Shown: positions 1-6,754, counted from the first letter of the stretch. The stretch is 6,754 nucleotides of DNA from Gemmatimonadota bacterium (GCA_019347995.1 JAHWKH010000140.1:1-6754), one strand, 5' to 3'. Notes: generated by a model not told the origin, from the sequence alone. A program made the numbers and translations.

Positions 1-259
1 CCAGCCGGTACGCCGGGCGCCCCTCGCTGTCCACGGAGACCCCGACCAGGCGACCGGGAAGGTGGCGCTCGAGGCCCTTGCTGACGGCCATGAAGCCGGC
101 GTGCGGCCCGCCGAAGAACAGCGGTACGCCGAAGCGCTGGGACGATCCGACGACCACGTCGGCCCCGAGCTCGCCCGGTGCCTCCAGGAGCGTGAGGGCG
201 AGCAGGTCGGCGGCGACCACGGCCAGGGCGGCGGTGATGCGCGTGAGGGACGTAATCAT
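1..259 (-). CDS. gcvP: Glycine dehydrogenase (decarboxylating) fragment, N-terminus missing and 3' end outside window
   Basis: GcvP is the PLP-dependent P-protein of the glycine cleavage system; it decarboxylates glycine and passes the aminomethyl group to lipoyl GcvH. The reading frame shows [13 protein letters not shown], then [20 protein letters not shown] and PHAGF (about 166 down to 93), then PGRLVGVS. These are hallmarks of the N-terminal half of the long, single-chain GcvP (about 950 residues), not of the split GcvPA subunit. In the family this block lies more than 200 residues from the start. Here the similarity stops at about 235-245, and the frame upstream, although open to about 472, does not resemble GcvP. 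An ATG at 259 with GAGGAG nine bases upstream could start a short reading frame ([13 protein letters not shown]), which looks more like the start of a signal peptide than GcvP. The piece is therefore a truncated gene or one side of a DNA join. Family identity is confident; an intact gene is not. Confidence 0.8.
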   Translation of the reverse strand, partial: MITSLTRITAALAVVAADLLALTLLEAPGELGADVVVGSSQRFGVPLFFGGPHAGFMAVSKGLERHLPGRLVGVSVDSEGRPAYRL

Positions 260-527
260 CCTGATGGGCTCCTCGAAATGAGACGGCTGTCGGCCTCCCT
301 CTGGAGGCACGGTCGCGGTACGGAGGGGGCAGGGTCGGTACCACGGCGCCGTCCGCCTCCACGAGCCGACCCGGCATCCCGATACGTGGCGCCAGCACTG
401 GACGAAGTATCCGTATGGGGCGGGCCCGCCGCACGAATCGGTCGCTCCGCGACCCCTCGAAACGATGGATCATCGCCGCACATGTGCTGTAATGGCACAC
501 ACGCCTCCCCCGCTCCGGACCCCGCTC
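260..527. other. Spacer between divergent reading frames, no gene recognised
   Basis: About 270 bases between the leftward frame starting at 259 and the rightward sensor kinase. Several frames are open on both strands because of the high GC, but none gives a recognisable protein. I find no convincing sigma-70 or sigma-54 promoter: a TGGCAC at 494-499 lacks the matching downstream GC element. The only structure seen is a short inverted repeat at 440-454. If the kinase starts at 465 or 492, the end of this stretch is coding. The boundary with the GcvP-like piece may be an assembly join. Confidence 0.5.
440..454. repeat. Short inverted repeat upstream of the sensor kinase
   Basis: GGTCGC and GCGACC form a perfect 6-base stem around a 3-base loop (TCC). 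It lies 10 bases before the earliest kinase ATG (465) and 73 before the preferred one (528). It could be a small operator or a hairpin in the leader. Such short GC-rich repeats are common by chance in this DNA, so the role is a guess. Confidence 0.25.
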
Positions 528-2018
528 ATGAGCGCCCGCTACAGTCTCCGGCATCTCATCCTGCTCTCCATCGTGGTCCCCGTCGTGACACTTTCAGCGG
601 CGGGAGCCTGGCTGGGTCTGCGCGCCATCGAGGGGCACCTGGAGCGTCGCCTGCAGGAGGACGTCGAGCTGGTGGCGCGGGCGATCCAGCTTCCGCTGCG
701 CGACGCGTTGTTGAGGGGCGAATCGGACGACGTGCAGCGGGCCCTGGACTCGGCGTTCCGGATCGGGCGCGTGTACGGCGCCAGCGTCTACGATCACGGC
801 GGCGAGCGCATCGCCACCGCGGGCGTGGGTGAGGAGACCGCTCCGGCCGACCAGGTCGCCCGGGTCGCCGGAGGCGGCGACCGGCAGGGCGAGTACACGG
901 AGGTCGGGCGCCGCCGCGTCTACTCGTTCTTCGTGCCTCTCGTCACGTCGGGCGGAGAGGTCATCGGCCTTCTCCAGGTGACCCGGCGCCGACGGGAGAT
1001 GGAAGCCTATCTCACGCGCATGCGCAGACAGGCGGGACTGGCGATCCTGGGCGGGACGCTGATGATCCTGGGCGTGGTCGTGGTGGGCCACGGCCGGGTC
1101 GTGGGAAAGCCCCTCTCACGGCTCGCGGGAAGCATGCGCCGGGTCGAGGAGGGTGACCGGGGCCACCGGGCGTCGGTGGGGTCCCGAACCAAGGAGATCA
1201 GCGGCCTGGCCGAAGGGCTCAACCGCATGCTCGAGAGCATGACCCGATGGGAGGGCGAGCTGGAGGACAGCCGCAGGAGCCAGCTCCACCTCCAGGCACG
1301 TCTACAGCGGTCGGAGCGCCTGGCGGCCATCGGACGCCTCGCCGCCGGCGTGGCGCACGAGCTCGGCACGCCCCTCGCCGTGGTGGACGGGCAGGCGCAA
1401 CGGGCGCTGCGCGCATCGGACCTTCCCGCCCCGGAGAAGGAGCGGTGGGAGGCGGTACGGACCGAGTGCGGACGGATCCAGGGCATCGTGCACCAGCTCC
1501 TGGAGATCGGACGCCAGGAGCCGCGCGAACGGGTGCCGGTGGCGCCGGAGCGGATCGTGCGGGGGGCGGTGGCGGCGGCCCGACCGGTGCTCGACGCCCA
1601 GCAGGCCACCCTGGAGATCACCGGGGCGGGCGAAGCGTCGCAGGACATCGCCGTGGAGGTCGACCGCCGGCGCGTGGAGCAGGCGCTGGCCAACCTGCTG
1701 CGCAACGCCGGGCAGGCGTCCCCCGGCGGCCGGGTGCGGCTCACGTGGCGCGTCGACACGGAGCGTCTGGTGTTCGTGGTGGACGACGACGGGCCCGGCA
1801 TTCCCGTGGCGGAGCGGGCGCTGGTGCTCCAGCCCTTCTACACGACGAAGGAGCCGTCCCGAGGGACGGGGCTCGGGCTGGCGCTGGTCCAGAGCGTGTC
1901 GGAGGAGCACGAGGGGATGGTGGAGGTGGAGGATTCGCCGATGGGCGGAGCCCGGCTGGTCCTCACCCTCCGGCACGGCGGGTCCGGCGCGCCGGACCCG
2001 GGGGAGGCAGGGCCATGA
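528..2018 (+). CDS. Membrane sensor histidine kinase, NtrB/ZraS type (HAMP-HisKA-HATPase)
   Basis: This inner-membrane kinase senses a signal, autophosphorylates on histidine and donates to a response regulator. Numbering from Met at 528 (496 residues): first membrane helix about 9-30 (HLILLSIVVPVVTLSAAG); periplasmic sensor about 34-150; second helix about 169-189 (GLAILGGTLMILGVVVVG); HAMP about 190-241; dimerisation box AGVAHELGTPLAVV with His277; ATPase N box LANLLRNAGQAS (Asn393), G1 box DDDGPGIP (about 419-426), F box PFYTTK and G2 box GTGLGLAL (446-453). All catalytic boxes look intact. The frame also has ATGs at 465 and 492. None of the three has a clear ribosome site; I prefer 528 because the membrane helix then follows a short basic N-terminus. 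Its stop overlaps the ATG of the next gene, so the two are translationally coupled, and the next gene's receiver is the likely partner. The stimulus is unknown. Two-component class is certain; the subfamily is inferred. Confidence 0.9.
   Translation: MSARYSLRHLILLSIVVPVVTLSAAGAWLGLRAIEGHLERRLQEDVELVARAIQLPLRDALLRGESDDVQRALDSAFRIGRVYGASVYDHGGERIATAGVGEETAPADQVARVAGGGDRQGEYTEVGRRRVYSFFVPLVTSGGEVIGLLQVTRRRREMEAYLTRMRRQAGLAILGGTLMILGVVVVGHGRVVGKPLSRLAGSMRRVEEGDRGHRASVGSRTKEISGLAEGLNRMLESMTRWEGELEDSRRSQLHLQARLQRSERLAAIGRLAAGVAHELGTPLAVVDGQAQRALRASDLPAPEKERWEAVRTECGRIQGIVHQLLEIGRQEPRERVPVAPERIVRGAVAAARPVLDAQQATLEITGAGEASQDIAVEVDRRRVEQALANLLRNAGQASPGGRVRLTWRVDTERLVFVVDDDGPGIPVAERALVLQPFYTTKEPSRGTGLGLALVQSVSEEHEGMVEVEDSPMGGARLVLTLRHGGSGAPDPGEAGP
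1979..2000. repeat. Perfect 22-base palindrome at the kinase/regulator gene junction
   Basis: The half-site CGGGTCCGGCG (1979-1989) is followed directly by its exact reverse complement (1990-2000). It lies in the last codons of the sensor kinase and ends two bases before the GGAGG that serves the next gene. In RNA it would fold into a very stable hairpin next to that ribosome site. It could tune translation of the downstream gene, or be a protein-binding site. The symmetry is plainly visible; any function is inferred. Confidence 0.6.
2003..2018 (+). promoter_or_regulatory. Ribosome binding site and ATGA start/stop overlap
   Basis: GGAGG at 2003-2007 stands 7 bases before the ATG at 2015, the best-placed Shine-Dalgarno on the plus strand here. 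The ATG shares its last two bases with the TGA of the upstream kinase (2016-2018). This fixes the start of the receiver protein at 2015, although the same frame is open upstream, and suggests translational coupling. Confidence 0.8.
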
Positions 2019-4654
2019 CGCCCTCCGGAGGGCCGGGTCGGATCCTGGTCGTCGAGGACGATCCCGGCCTGGGATCCCTCCTCTCGGAGGAGCTGGACGA
2101 GAGGGGCTTCCACGTCCGCACCGCCACGTCCGCGGAGCAGGCCTGGGAGACGCTGGAGCACGCGGACGTGGACCTCATCGTCTCCGACCTCCGCCTTCCG
2201 GGAGTGGGCGGCGACGTCCTGCTGGCCAAGGTCCGGCAGCGGCCCGCGGCGCCCGCCTTCATCGTCATCACGGCATTCGCCACCGTGTCCCGGGCCGTGG
2301 AGTGCCTCAAGGCCGGGGCGGACGACTTCCTGACGAAGCCCCTCGACCTGGAGCACCTGGCCGTATCGGTGGAGCGGGCGCTCGAGACCCGGCGCCTGAG
2401 GGAGCTGGTCGCGCGCTACGAACAGGAATCCGAGGGCGCCGGCTTCCACGGCCTCCTGGGGCGGAGCCGGCCCATGCGGCGCGTCTTCGACCAGGTCCGG
2501 GCGCTCGCCCGCTCCGTCGACTGGGCGGCGACTCCGCTGGGACCGGTCCGCTCCTGGTCGGGCACCCTGCGCGCCATCGTCCGCGCCTGCCTGGACTCGC
2601 CGTTCCCCATCAGCCTGTGGTGCGGCCCCGAGCTGATCCTGATCTACAACGACGGATACCGCGACGTCCTGGGTGCGAAGCATCCTGCCGCGCTGGGCCG
2701 GCCCGGAGCGGAGGTCTGGTCGGAGATCTGGGCGCAGACCGGGCCCACTTTCGAGCAGCTCCGGCGCGGCGGCCCCCCGGTGTACGCGGAGGACGAGCCC
2801 TTCTTCGTCCAGCGCGCCGGCGAGGGCGGCGCCGGGGCCGCGGGGGAGCCGAACGCGTGGTTCACGTTCTCCCTGAGCGCGGTGCGGGGCGAGGAAGGCG
2901 AGATCGAGGGCTTCCTCAACATCGTCTCCGAGAGCACGGGACGGCTCCTCGCCGAGCGCCGGGGTGAGATCGCCCGGGCCCGGGCGGAGCGCGCCGAGGC
3001 CCAGCTGTTGGACGTCTTCGCCCAGGCCCCCGCCTTCATGGCCGTACTCCGCGGCCCCGAGCACGTCTTCGAGTACGCCAACAACGCCTACCGCCAGCTC
3101 GTGGGCGATCGCGACCTGCTGGGACGTCCCGTGCTCGAGGCCCTTCCGGAGTTGCGCGACCAGGGCTTCCGGGAGCTTCTCGACAGCGTGCTGGAGGGAG
3201 GCGAGCCCTTCGTGGGACGGGAGATGCCCGTCACGCTGGCCCGCAGCCCCGAAGGCGAGGCGGAGCAGCGGTTCGTCGACTTCGTGTACTACCCCATCTC
3301 CGACGCGCACGGCACGCGCACGGGCGTCGTCGCCCACGGCTCGGACGTGACCGAGCATGTGCGGGCGCGCCGGGACGCGCAGGCCGCCCGCGCCGAGGCC
3401 GAGGAGGCGAACCAGGCCAAGAGCCGATTCCTGACCAGCATGAGCCACGAGCTCCGGACGCCGATCAACGCCATCATCGGCTACGCCGAGCTGCTGGAGC
3501 TGGGCATCACCGGTCCCGTCTCGGAGGCGCAGCGGACGCAGCTCGAGCGCATCCGCGCGAGCAGCGGACATCTCCTCACCCTCATCGACGACATCCTGGA
3601 CCTGTCCAGGGTGGAGGCGGGGCAGATGGAGCTGACGTACGAGCGGCTGCCGGCCGCCGACACGGTGGCTTCGGCCATCGCCCTGGTCGCCCCCCAGGCG
3701 GAGCAGCGGCGCATCCACCTCGAGGACCGCTGTGGAGACGCCCGGGAGGTCTGCTACGTGGGGGACGAGGACCGGGTGCGGCAGATCCTGGCGAACCTCC
3801 TCTCCAACGCCGTGAAGTTCACGCCGCCGGGCGGGCGCATCCGGGTCGAGTGTGGCGCCTCCGAGCCCCCCGAAGAGGCCGATGCCTCCACCGAGGATTC
3901 TCTGACGTACATCGGGGTGACGGATACCGGGATCGGAATCGCCGCGGAGGAGATGGAGAACATCTTCCGTCCTTTCACCCAGGCGGACAGGAGTGACGAC
4001 GGCATACAGGGCGGGACCGGCCTCGGGCTCTCGATCTCGCGGCATCTCGCCAAGCTGATGGGCGGCGGCCTCTCCGCCCGCAGCACGCCCGGCGAAGGCT
4101 CGACCTTCACCCTGTGGCTTCCCAGCGAGGGCGCCCTCGAGGCACCGATGGAAGAGGCCACGGGGGAGCAGACCTGGGACATGCGACCGGCCCGGCTCTC
4201 CGCCGTCGGCCAGGTCGTCCAGGAGCGCATTCCCTCGCTTCTGTCGGCGTTCGTGGACCGGATGCGCGGCGACGCGGACCTCCCCATGGCGGCCGGCGCC
4301 GACGAGGTGGACCTGGTGGACCACACCTCCACCTTCCTGGCGGACCTCTCCCATTCCCTCATCACCCTCGAGAACGGGACGGGACCCGAGCGCCGGCTCC
4401 GGGACGGAAGCGAGATCCAGCGGCTGGTCGCGGAGCTGCATGGACGCCAGCGGGCCCGGCTGGGATGGAGTCCCCAGGCGGTCGCCCGGGAATGGGAGAT
4501 CCTGCGTGAGGTGACGGAGGACGTGGTCCTCGAGGCCCTGCCCGGGGAGCCGGACCTCGACGGAGCCCTCGGACTGCTCGCCCGCCTGATGGAGCGCGCC
4601 GACGAGATCAGCCGCAGCAGCCTCCGGCACGCCACGGCGGCGGCCGGGCGGTGA
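2015..4654 (+). CDS. Fusion: NtrC-type receiver with AAA+ stub joined to soluble PAS-PAS hybrid-like histidine kinase
   Basis: An 879-residue cytoplasmic protein with no membrane helix. Receiver about 9-125: acidic pair D15/D16, phospho-acceptor D58 (IVSDLRLP), T86 and K108. Residues 142-167 ([20 protein letters not shown], then LARS) are the standard beginning of an NtrC AAA+ domain. Walker A, the GAFTGA loop and the Fis-type DNA-binding domain never follow. At 168 the sequence becomes [14 protein letters not shown], the usual opening of a soluble kinase sensor domain (PAS-like, 168-315, with [20 protein letters not shown]). A second PAS domain covers about 326-450, with a linker helix at 450-470. 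HisKA has H478 ([16 protein letters not shown]). The ATPase has N594/N598, G1 DTGIGI (637-642), F box FRPFTQ and G2 GGTGLGLS (666-673). Residues 705-879 form a further helical domain. All kinase residues look functional. The upstream kinase is the likely phosphodonor. A response regulator fused ahead of such a kinase, losing its output domain at exactly this point, is unusual; a chimeric join in the assembly is a serious alternative. Confidence 0.85.
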   Translation: MTPSGGPGRILVVEDDPGLGSLLSEELDERGFHVRTATSAEQAWETLEHADVDLIVSDLRLPGVGGDVLLAKVRQRPAAPAFIVITAFATVSRAVECLKAGADDFLTKPLDLEHLAVSVERALETRRLRELVARYEQESEGAGFHGLLGRSRPMRRVFDQVRALARSVDWAATPLGPVRSWSGTLRAIVRACLDSPFPISLWCGPELILIYNDGYRDVLGAKHPAALGRPGAEVWSEIWAQTGPTFEQLRRGGPPVYAEDEPFFVQRAGEGGAGAAGEPNAWFTFSLSAVRGEEGEIEGFLNIVSESTGRLLAERRGEIARARAERAEAQLLDVFAQAPAFMAVLRGPEHVFEYANNAYRQLVGDRDLLGRPVLEALPELRDQGFRELLDSVLEGGEPFVGREMPVTLARSPEGEAEQRFVDFVYYPISDAHGTRTGVVAHGSDVTEHVRARRDAQAARAEAEEANQAKSRFLTSMSHELRTPINAIIGYAELLELGITGPVSEAQRTQLERIRASSGHLLTLIDDILDLSRVEAGQMELTYERLPAADTVASAIALVAPQAEQRRIHLEDRCGDAREVCYVGDEDRVRQILANLLSNAVKFTPPGGRIRVECGASEPPEEADASTEDSLTYIGVTDTGIGIAAEEMENIFRPFTQADRSDDGIQGGTGLGLSISRHLAKLMGGGLSARSTPGEGSTFTLWLPSEGALEAPMEEATGEQTWDMRPARLSAVGQVVQERIPSLLSAFVDRMRGDADLPMAAGADEVDLVDHTSTFLADLSHSLITLENGTGPERRLRDGSEIQRLVAELHGRQRARLGWSPQAVAREWEILREVTEDVVLEALPGEPDLDGALGLLARLMERADEISRSSLRHATAAAGR
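4127..4651 (+). other. C-terminal helical domain of the fusion protein, RsbRD N-terminal-like
   Basis: This marks residues 705-879 after the kinase ATPase domain. The stretch is helical, and its clearest block is [20 protein letters not shown] followed by WEILREV (about 807-833). This resembles the HG-x-x-R-x-x-x-G-[FWY]-S/T ... E-Y/W-x-x-L-R pattern of the RsbRD-type N-terminal domain of stressosome and kinase proteins, as I remember the family. In that family the domain usually leads the protein, whereas here it ends it. Its ligand or partner cannot be told from sequence. It could alternatively be a degenerate phosphotransfer-like helical bundle, but no clear HPt histidine motif is visible. 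Confidence 0.5.
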
Positions 4655-4719
4655 GGGCGCGTGCACGCAGGCTGGATCGCGGCCACGACCTCCCTCCGGC
4701 GCCACCGGCCCCCGCCGAC
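4655..4719. other. Short spacer between convergent genes
   Basis: 65 bases separate the stop of the fusion kinase from the stop of the leftward cupredoxin gene. A shared terminator would be expected here, but the only pairing seen is a weak CCGG/CCGG stem near 4696-4708 with no T-run. No terminator is claimed. Confidence 0.4.
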
Positions 4720-5076
4720 CTACTCGACGACGACCGTGCCCGTCATTCCCTGTGACTCGTGCGGGATGCAGATGTAGCGATACGTGCCGGCGACGTCGAA
4801 CGTGTGGGAGTAGCTCCCCCCGGGGGAGACGTTGCCCGAGTTGAAGGTGTTCGCGCCGTCCGTGGCGGTATGCACCCGATCCGAGGGGTTCGTCCAGGTC
4901 ACCGTCCCGCCGGCCTGGATCCGCACCGTCTCCGGAGCGAAGCGCAGCGCGTCGGTCATCTCGACCGTCGCGGAGGATGGCCCTCCGCCGGCGACGAACC
5001 GGTCGGTGAAGAACGTCGCCGTCAGCCCCACGGCCACGGCCACGAAGGCCCCCGCCCAGAAGGTGCCCCTGCTCAT
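4720..5076 (-). CDS. Membrane-anchored or exported plastocyanin-like cupredoxin (type 1 copper)
   Basis: A 118-residue small blue-copper protein. An N-terminal hydrophobic segment (about 6-23, TFWAGAFVAVAVGLTATFF) acts as signal peptide or membrane anchor; there is no lipobox cysteine. The rest is a single cupredoxin fold (about 36-118) with the type 1 copper ligands in the usual order: His69 (SDRVHT), then Cys103, His106 and Met111 in YICIPHESQGMTG. The motif WTNPSDRVHT with FNSGNVSPGGSYSHTF is typical of plastocyanin/amicyanin-like proteins, which carry single electrons in the periplasm. The start is fixed by GGAGG at 5083-5087 (minus strand), 6 bases before the ATG; longer in-frame starts are rejected. 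It lies 65 bases downstream of the Wzi-like gene on the same strand, so co-transcription is plausible. Its redox partner is not present in the window. Confidence 0.9.
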   Translation of the reverse strand: MSRGTFWAGAFVAVAVGLTATFFTDRFVAGGGPSSATVEMTDALRFAPETVRIQAGGTVTWTNPSDRVHTATDGANTFNSGNVSPGGSYSHTFDVAGTYRYICIPHESQGMTGTVVVE

Positions 5077-5082
5077 TCTCCA

Positions 5083-5087
5083 CCTCC
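5083..5087 (-). promoter_or_regulatory. Ribosome binding site of the cupredoxin gene
   Basis: The minus strand reads GGAGG followed by TGGAGA and then ATG, a 6-base spacing. It decides the start at 5076 over upstream in-frame ATGs. Confidence 0.75.
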
Positions 5088-5141
5088 GTCCTGAGATCGC
5101 GTTCTGCGGCGTGGATCGTCGCAACATGCATGCCCTGGTAC

Positions 5142-6548
5142 TCATGGCACCCGCGCCACGGCCACCATCCGGAGCAGGACGCTGTGGCGGGTGTCGCCGG
5201 CCCGGAACGCGAAGCGCCGCGCGAGCTCGTAGCCGGCCTGGAGCCCCACGCTCCAGGCACCGCCGTCGCCCAGCCTCTCGCCGGCGAGCACGGTCCGCCA
5301 ACGCTCCTCCTTCGGGAGGACGGCCGTCCTGACCAGGTCCGGGGGGGACTCGACCAGCCGGTATCGATCGTTGCTCCGCCGCTCCCATGCCCCGTCCAGG
5401 GCGAAGCTCCACGGCCCGCCACGGTCGAGGGCCAATCGGGCATAGAGGCCGTCCCCGGCCATGCCCAGCTCGCTCCCCAGGACGCGCCGGTCCAGGGTGA
5501 CGCCACCCGCGAAGTCGAGGTGCCCGTAGAAGCGGACCCCGGTGTGCTGCCCCTCGACGGCCAGCGAGACATGGCCGGCGTCGTCCAGCCTGGCCAGCCG
5601 TGCCCCCAGCAGCCATCCGCCGTCCTCCCACAGCATGCTGCCGACGCGACCGAGGTCGAAGTCGTCCAGCACCGCCTCCAGCCACACCTCCAATCCGCCG
5701 GCGTCGGGGAAGCGCACCCGGAGGTCCGCCAGCGCCATCTTCTGCGAGAACTGGTAGTCGCCACCGGACCGCAGGAGGTCGGGGACGATCAGGACGTCCG
5801 CCACGCGCTCCAGGAGCGTCGCGCCCGGAGCGCCCTCGCCACCCTGTTGGTTCAGCAGACCCACGCCCACCTCGACGCGATCGTGGGGACGGAAGGAGCT
5901 CCGCAGGTTGATGAGCAGCGCGTGGGGGTGGGTGCGCCCCTCCTCCCCGAGCTCGGCCACGAAGAATTGATGATGGCTCGGGCCGAGGAATCGCAGGAAT
6001 CCCGGAAGCACGACGCCTCTGTCGGTGGAGGCGCCCACCATGGTGAGGGGCGCCGGGTTGTGGGACAGGAGGAGCCCTCCGGAAAGGCCCTGCCCCCACG
6101 TGACGGGCGCCCGCCCCACCGTGAGCGCCGCCTTGCCGAGCAGGAGGCGGCCATAGATCTCACGAAGGAAGACGGGCTGCGTGTCCCTCGCTCCGGTGGC
6201 GGCGAAGCCGGCCTGGATCCGTGGACGGACCACCAGGGCCGCGCGCCGCCCCGGGTCGAAGCCCCCTTCGATCTCGAGGCCGAACGTGGCCCCCTCCACC
6301 GTGGGACGGCCCTCGTCGTACGCCAGGAGCGGGTTCGTGACGGCCGCCGTGCGGACCACGTCGTTCGACGGGACCGCCCGGGTGGGACTGTCGGTCCACG
6401 TCGCGTCGAGTCGGGCGCTGCGGACCCAGGGCGCGCGCTCCGGCCGCGGGCTTCCCTCCAGCCGTTCCATCTCGGGCCCCAGACGAGCCCGCAGGCGTTC
6501 CAGGACCGACGCGACGGTGAGGGCCAGCTCGGGCTCCCCCTCCACCCG
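5142..6548 (-). CDS. Wzi-family capsule assembly / outer-membrane beta-barrel protein, N-terminus missing
   Basis: About 468 residues are readable. Wzi-family proteins are outer-membrane barrels; the E. coli member is a lectin that anchors K-type capsule to the cell surface. Family signs are the early block TNPLLAYDEGRPTVEG (about 6338-6291), then GRAPVTWGQGLSGGLLLSHN with PAP (about 6116-6048), LPGFLRFLGPSHHQFFVAEL (about 6008-5949), and LLINLRSSFRPHDRVEVGVG. Many alternating hydrophobic strands follow (for example SVGLQAGYELARRFAFRAG) up to the C-terminus VAVARVP. The frame stays open to an ATG at 6746, but the stretch beyond about 6550 is only the antisense of an EAL domain, so that start is rejected. 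No signal peptide is visible, so the real 5' end is lost, probably at a DNA join. No capsule genes are nearby; in many phyla Wzi-like barrels have no proven link to capsule, so the function is held at family level. Confidence 0.75.
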   Translation of the reverse strand, partial: RVEGEPELALTVASVLERLRARLGPEMERLEGSPRPERAPWVRSARLDATWTDSPTRAVPSNDVVRTAAVTNPLLAYDEGRPTVEGATFGLEIEGGFDPGRRAALVVRPRIQAGFAATGARDTQPVFLREIYGRLLLGKAALTVGRAPVTWGQGLSGGLLLSHNPAPLTMVGASTDRGVVLPGFLRFLGPSHHQFFVAELGEEGRTHPHALLINLRSSFRPHDRVEVGVGLLNQQGGEGAPGATLLERVADVLIVPDLLRSGGDYQFSQKMALADLRVRFPDAGGLEVWLEAVLDDFDLGRVGSMLWEDGGWLLGARLARLDDAGHVSLAVEGQHTGVRFYGHLDFAGGVTLDRRVLGSELGMAGDGLYARLALDRGGPWSFALDGAWERRSNDRYRLVESPPDLVRTAVLPKEERWRTVLAGERLGDGGAWSVGLQAGYELARRFAFRAGDTRHSVLLRMVAVARVP

Positions 6549-6549
6549 G

Positions 6550-6754
6550 GCGGTGCTCCGCACGGCCTGCGCGGAAGCTGCGAAATGGCCGAACCAGACG
6601 CGGGTCGCGGTGAACCTGTCGCCGTTGCAATTCTCGAACGCCGCCCTGCCGTCGCTCGTCATGAACGTGCTTGCATCGAGCGGCCTTCCCGCCAACCGGC
6701 TGGAGCTCGAAATCACCGAAGGCGTGCTGCTCAACGACGATGCCAAGGTCCACG
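6550..6754 (+). CDS. EAL-domain cyclic-di-GMP phosphodiesterase fragment, both ends missing
   Basis: EAL domains hydrolyse cyclic-di-GMP to pGpG. The plus-strand frame carries VLRTACAEAAKW (from 6553), RVAVNLSPLQFS (from 6601) and GLPANRLELEITEGVLLNDD (from 6679). These are the middle of an EAL domain, including the metal-binding Asn of VNLSP and the conserved Glu of ELEITE. The EAL motif itself should lie upstream but is absent: before 6550 the frame holds only the antisense of the Wzi-like gene. The 3' part runs off the window. GC of 6601-6754 is about 64 % by hand count against about 77 % in 6361-6480. Codons such as AAA, CAA, GAA, TTG and GCA are used freely, unlike the neighbours. It looks like DNA from another genome or distant locus; an alphaproteobacterial GGDEF-EAL protein is my guess. 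Confidence 0.8.

Noticed and set aside
494..511. TGGCAC as a possible sigma-54 promoter for the kinase operon
   Set aside because: The downstream TTGC-like element at the required spacing is absent.
62..832. 256-codon plus-strand open frame at the left end
   Set aside because: It is antisense to the GcvP piece and out of frame with the sensor kinase; the residues are Arg/Gly/Pro-rich noise.
1247..2014. Upstream extension of the receiver/kinase frame by 256 codons
   Set aside because: This part overlaps the sensor kinase in another frame and is compositionally biased; GGAGG and the ATGA overlap fix the start at 2015.
4690..4712. Possible bidirectional terminator between convergent genes
   Set aside because: The stem is only about four pairs and no T-run follows on either strand.
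1838..5764. A 1308-codon open frame on the minus strand opposite both kinases and the cupredoxin
   Set aside because: It is an antisense shadow created by high GC and few stops; its translation is low-complexity and matches no family, while the other strand encodes well-conserved kinases.
6549..6746. N-terminal extension of the Wzi-like protein to the ATG at 6746
   Set aside because: The first 60-odd residues are the antisense of a clear EAL domain and show no signal peptide.

Overview
The window is very GC-rich DNA (hand counts of sampled blocks give roughly 73-80 %) with strong third-position G/C bias. The gene content is an NtrB/NtrC-type two-component pair, a Wzi-family outer-membrane barrel and a small anchored cupredoxin. 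This fits a Gram-negative, high-GC environmental bacterium; Gemmatimonadota or a similar phylum is my guess from the style of the proteins, and no marker gene fixes it.

Layout. Positions 1-259 (minus strand) encode an internal piece of the long-form glycine dehydrogenase GcvP whose first 200-odd residues are missing. Positions 260-527 are a gene-poor spacer. Positions 528-2018 (plus) encode a membrane sensor histidine kinase of the NtrB/ZraS type. It overlaps by ATGA (2015-2018) with an 879-residue cytoplasmic protein (2015-4654, plus). That protein starts as an NtrC-type response regulator, but at codon 167/168, just as the sigma-54 AAA+ domain begins, it switches in frame to a soluble PAS-PAS histidine kinase with an extra C-terminal helical domain. 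Converging on it from the minus strand are a plastocyanin-like cupredoxin (4720-5076) and a Wzi-family barrel (5142 to about 6548). The last 200 bases (about 6550-6754, plus) encode an internal piece of an EAL cyclic-di-GMP phosphodiesterase domain, with lower GC (about 64 % by hand count) than the DNA beside it.

How the parts work together. The plus-strand operon reads as a phosphotransfer unit: the membrane kinase should phosphorylate Asp58 of the receiver at the head of the next protein. If the fusion is real, the receiver would control another kinase instead of a sigma-54 promoter. The cupredoxin and the Wzi-like barrel are envelope proteins probably transcribed together.

The main caution is that three protein families break off abruptly: GcvP at about 235-245, NtrC at about 2515 and EAL/Wzi at about 6550. 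Two breaks lie within 250 bases of the window ends. This pattern is what a chimeric contig, for example from amplified or metagenomic DNA, would give. The attractive fusion protein must be read with that in mind.
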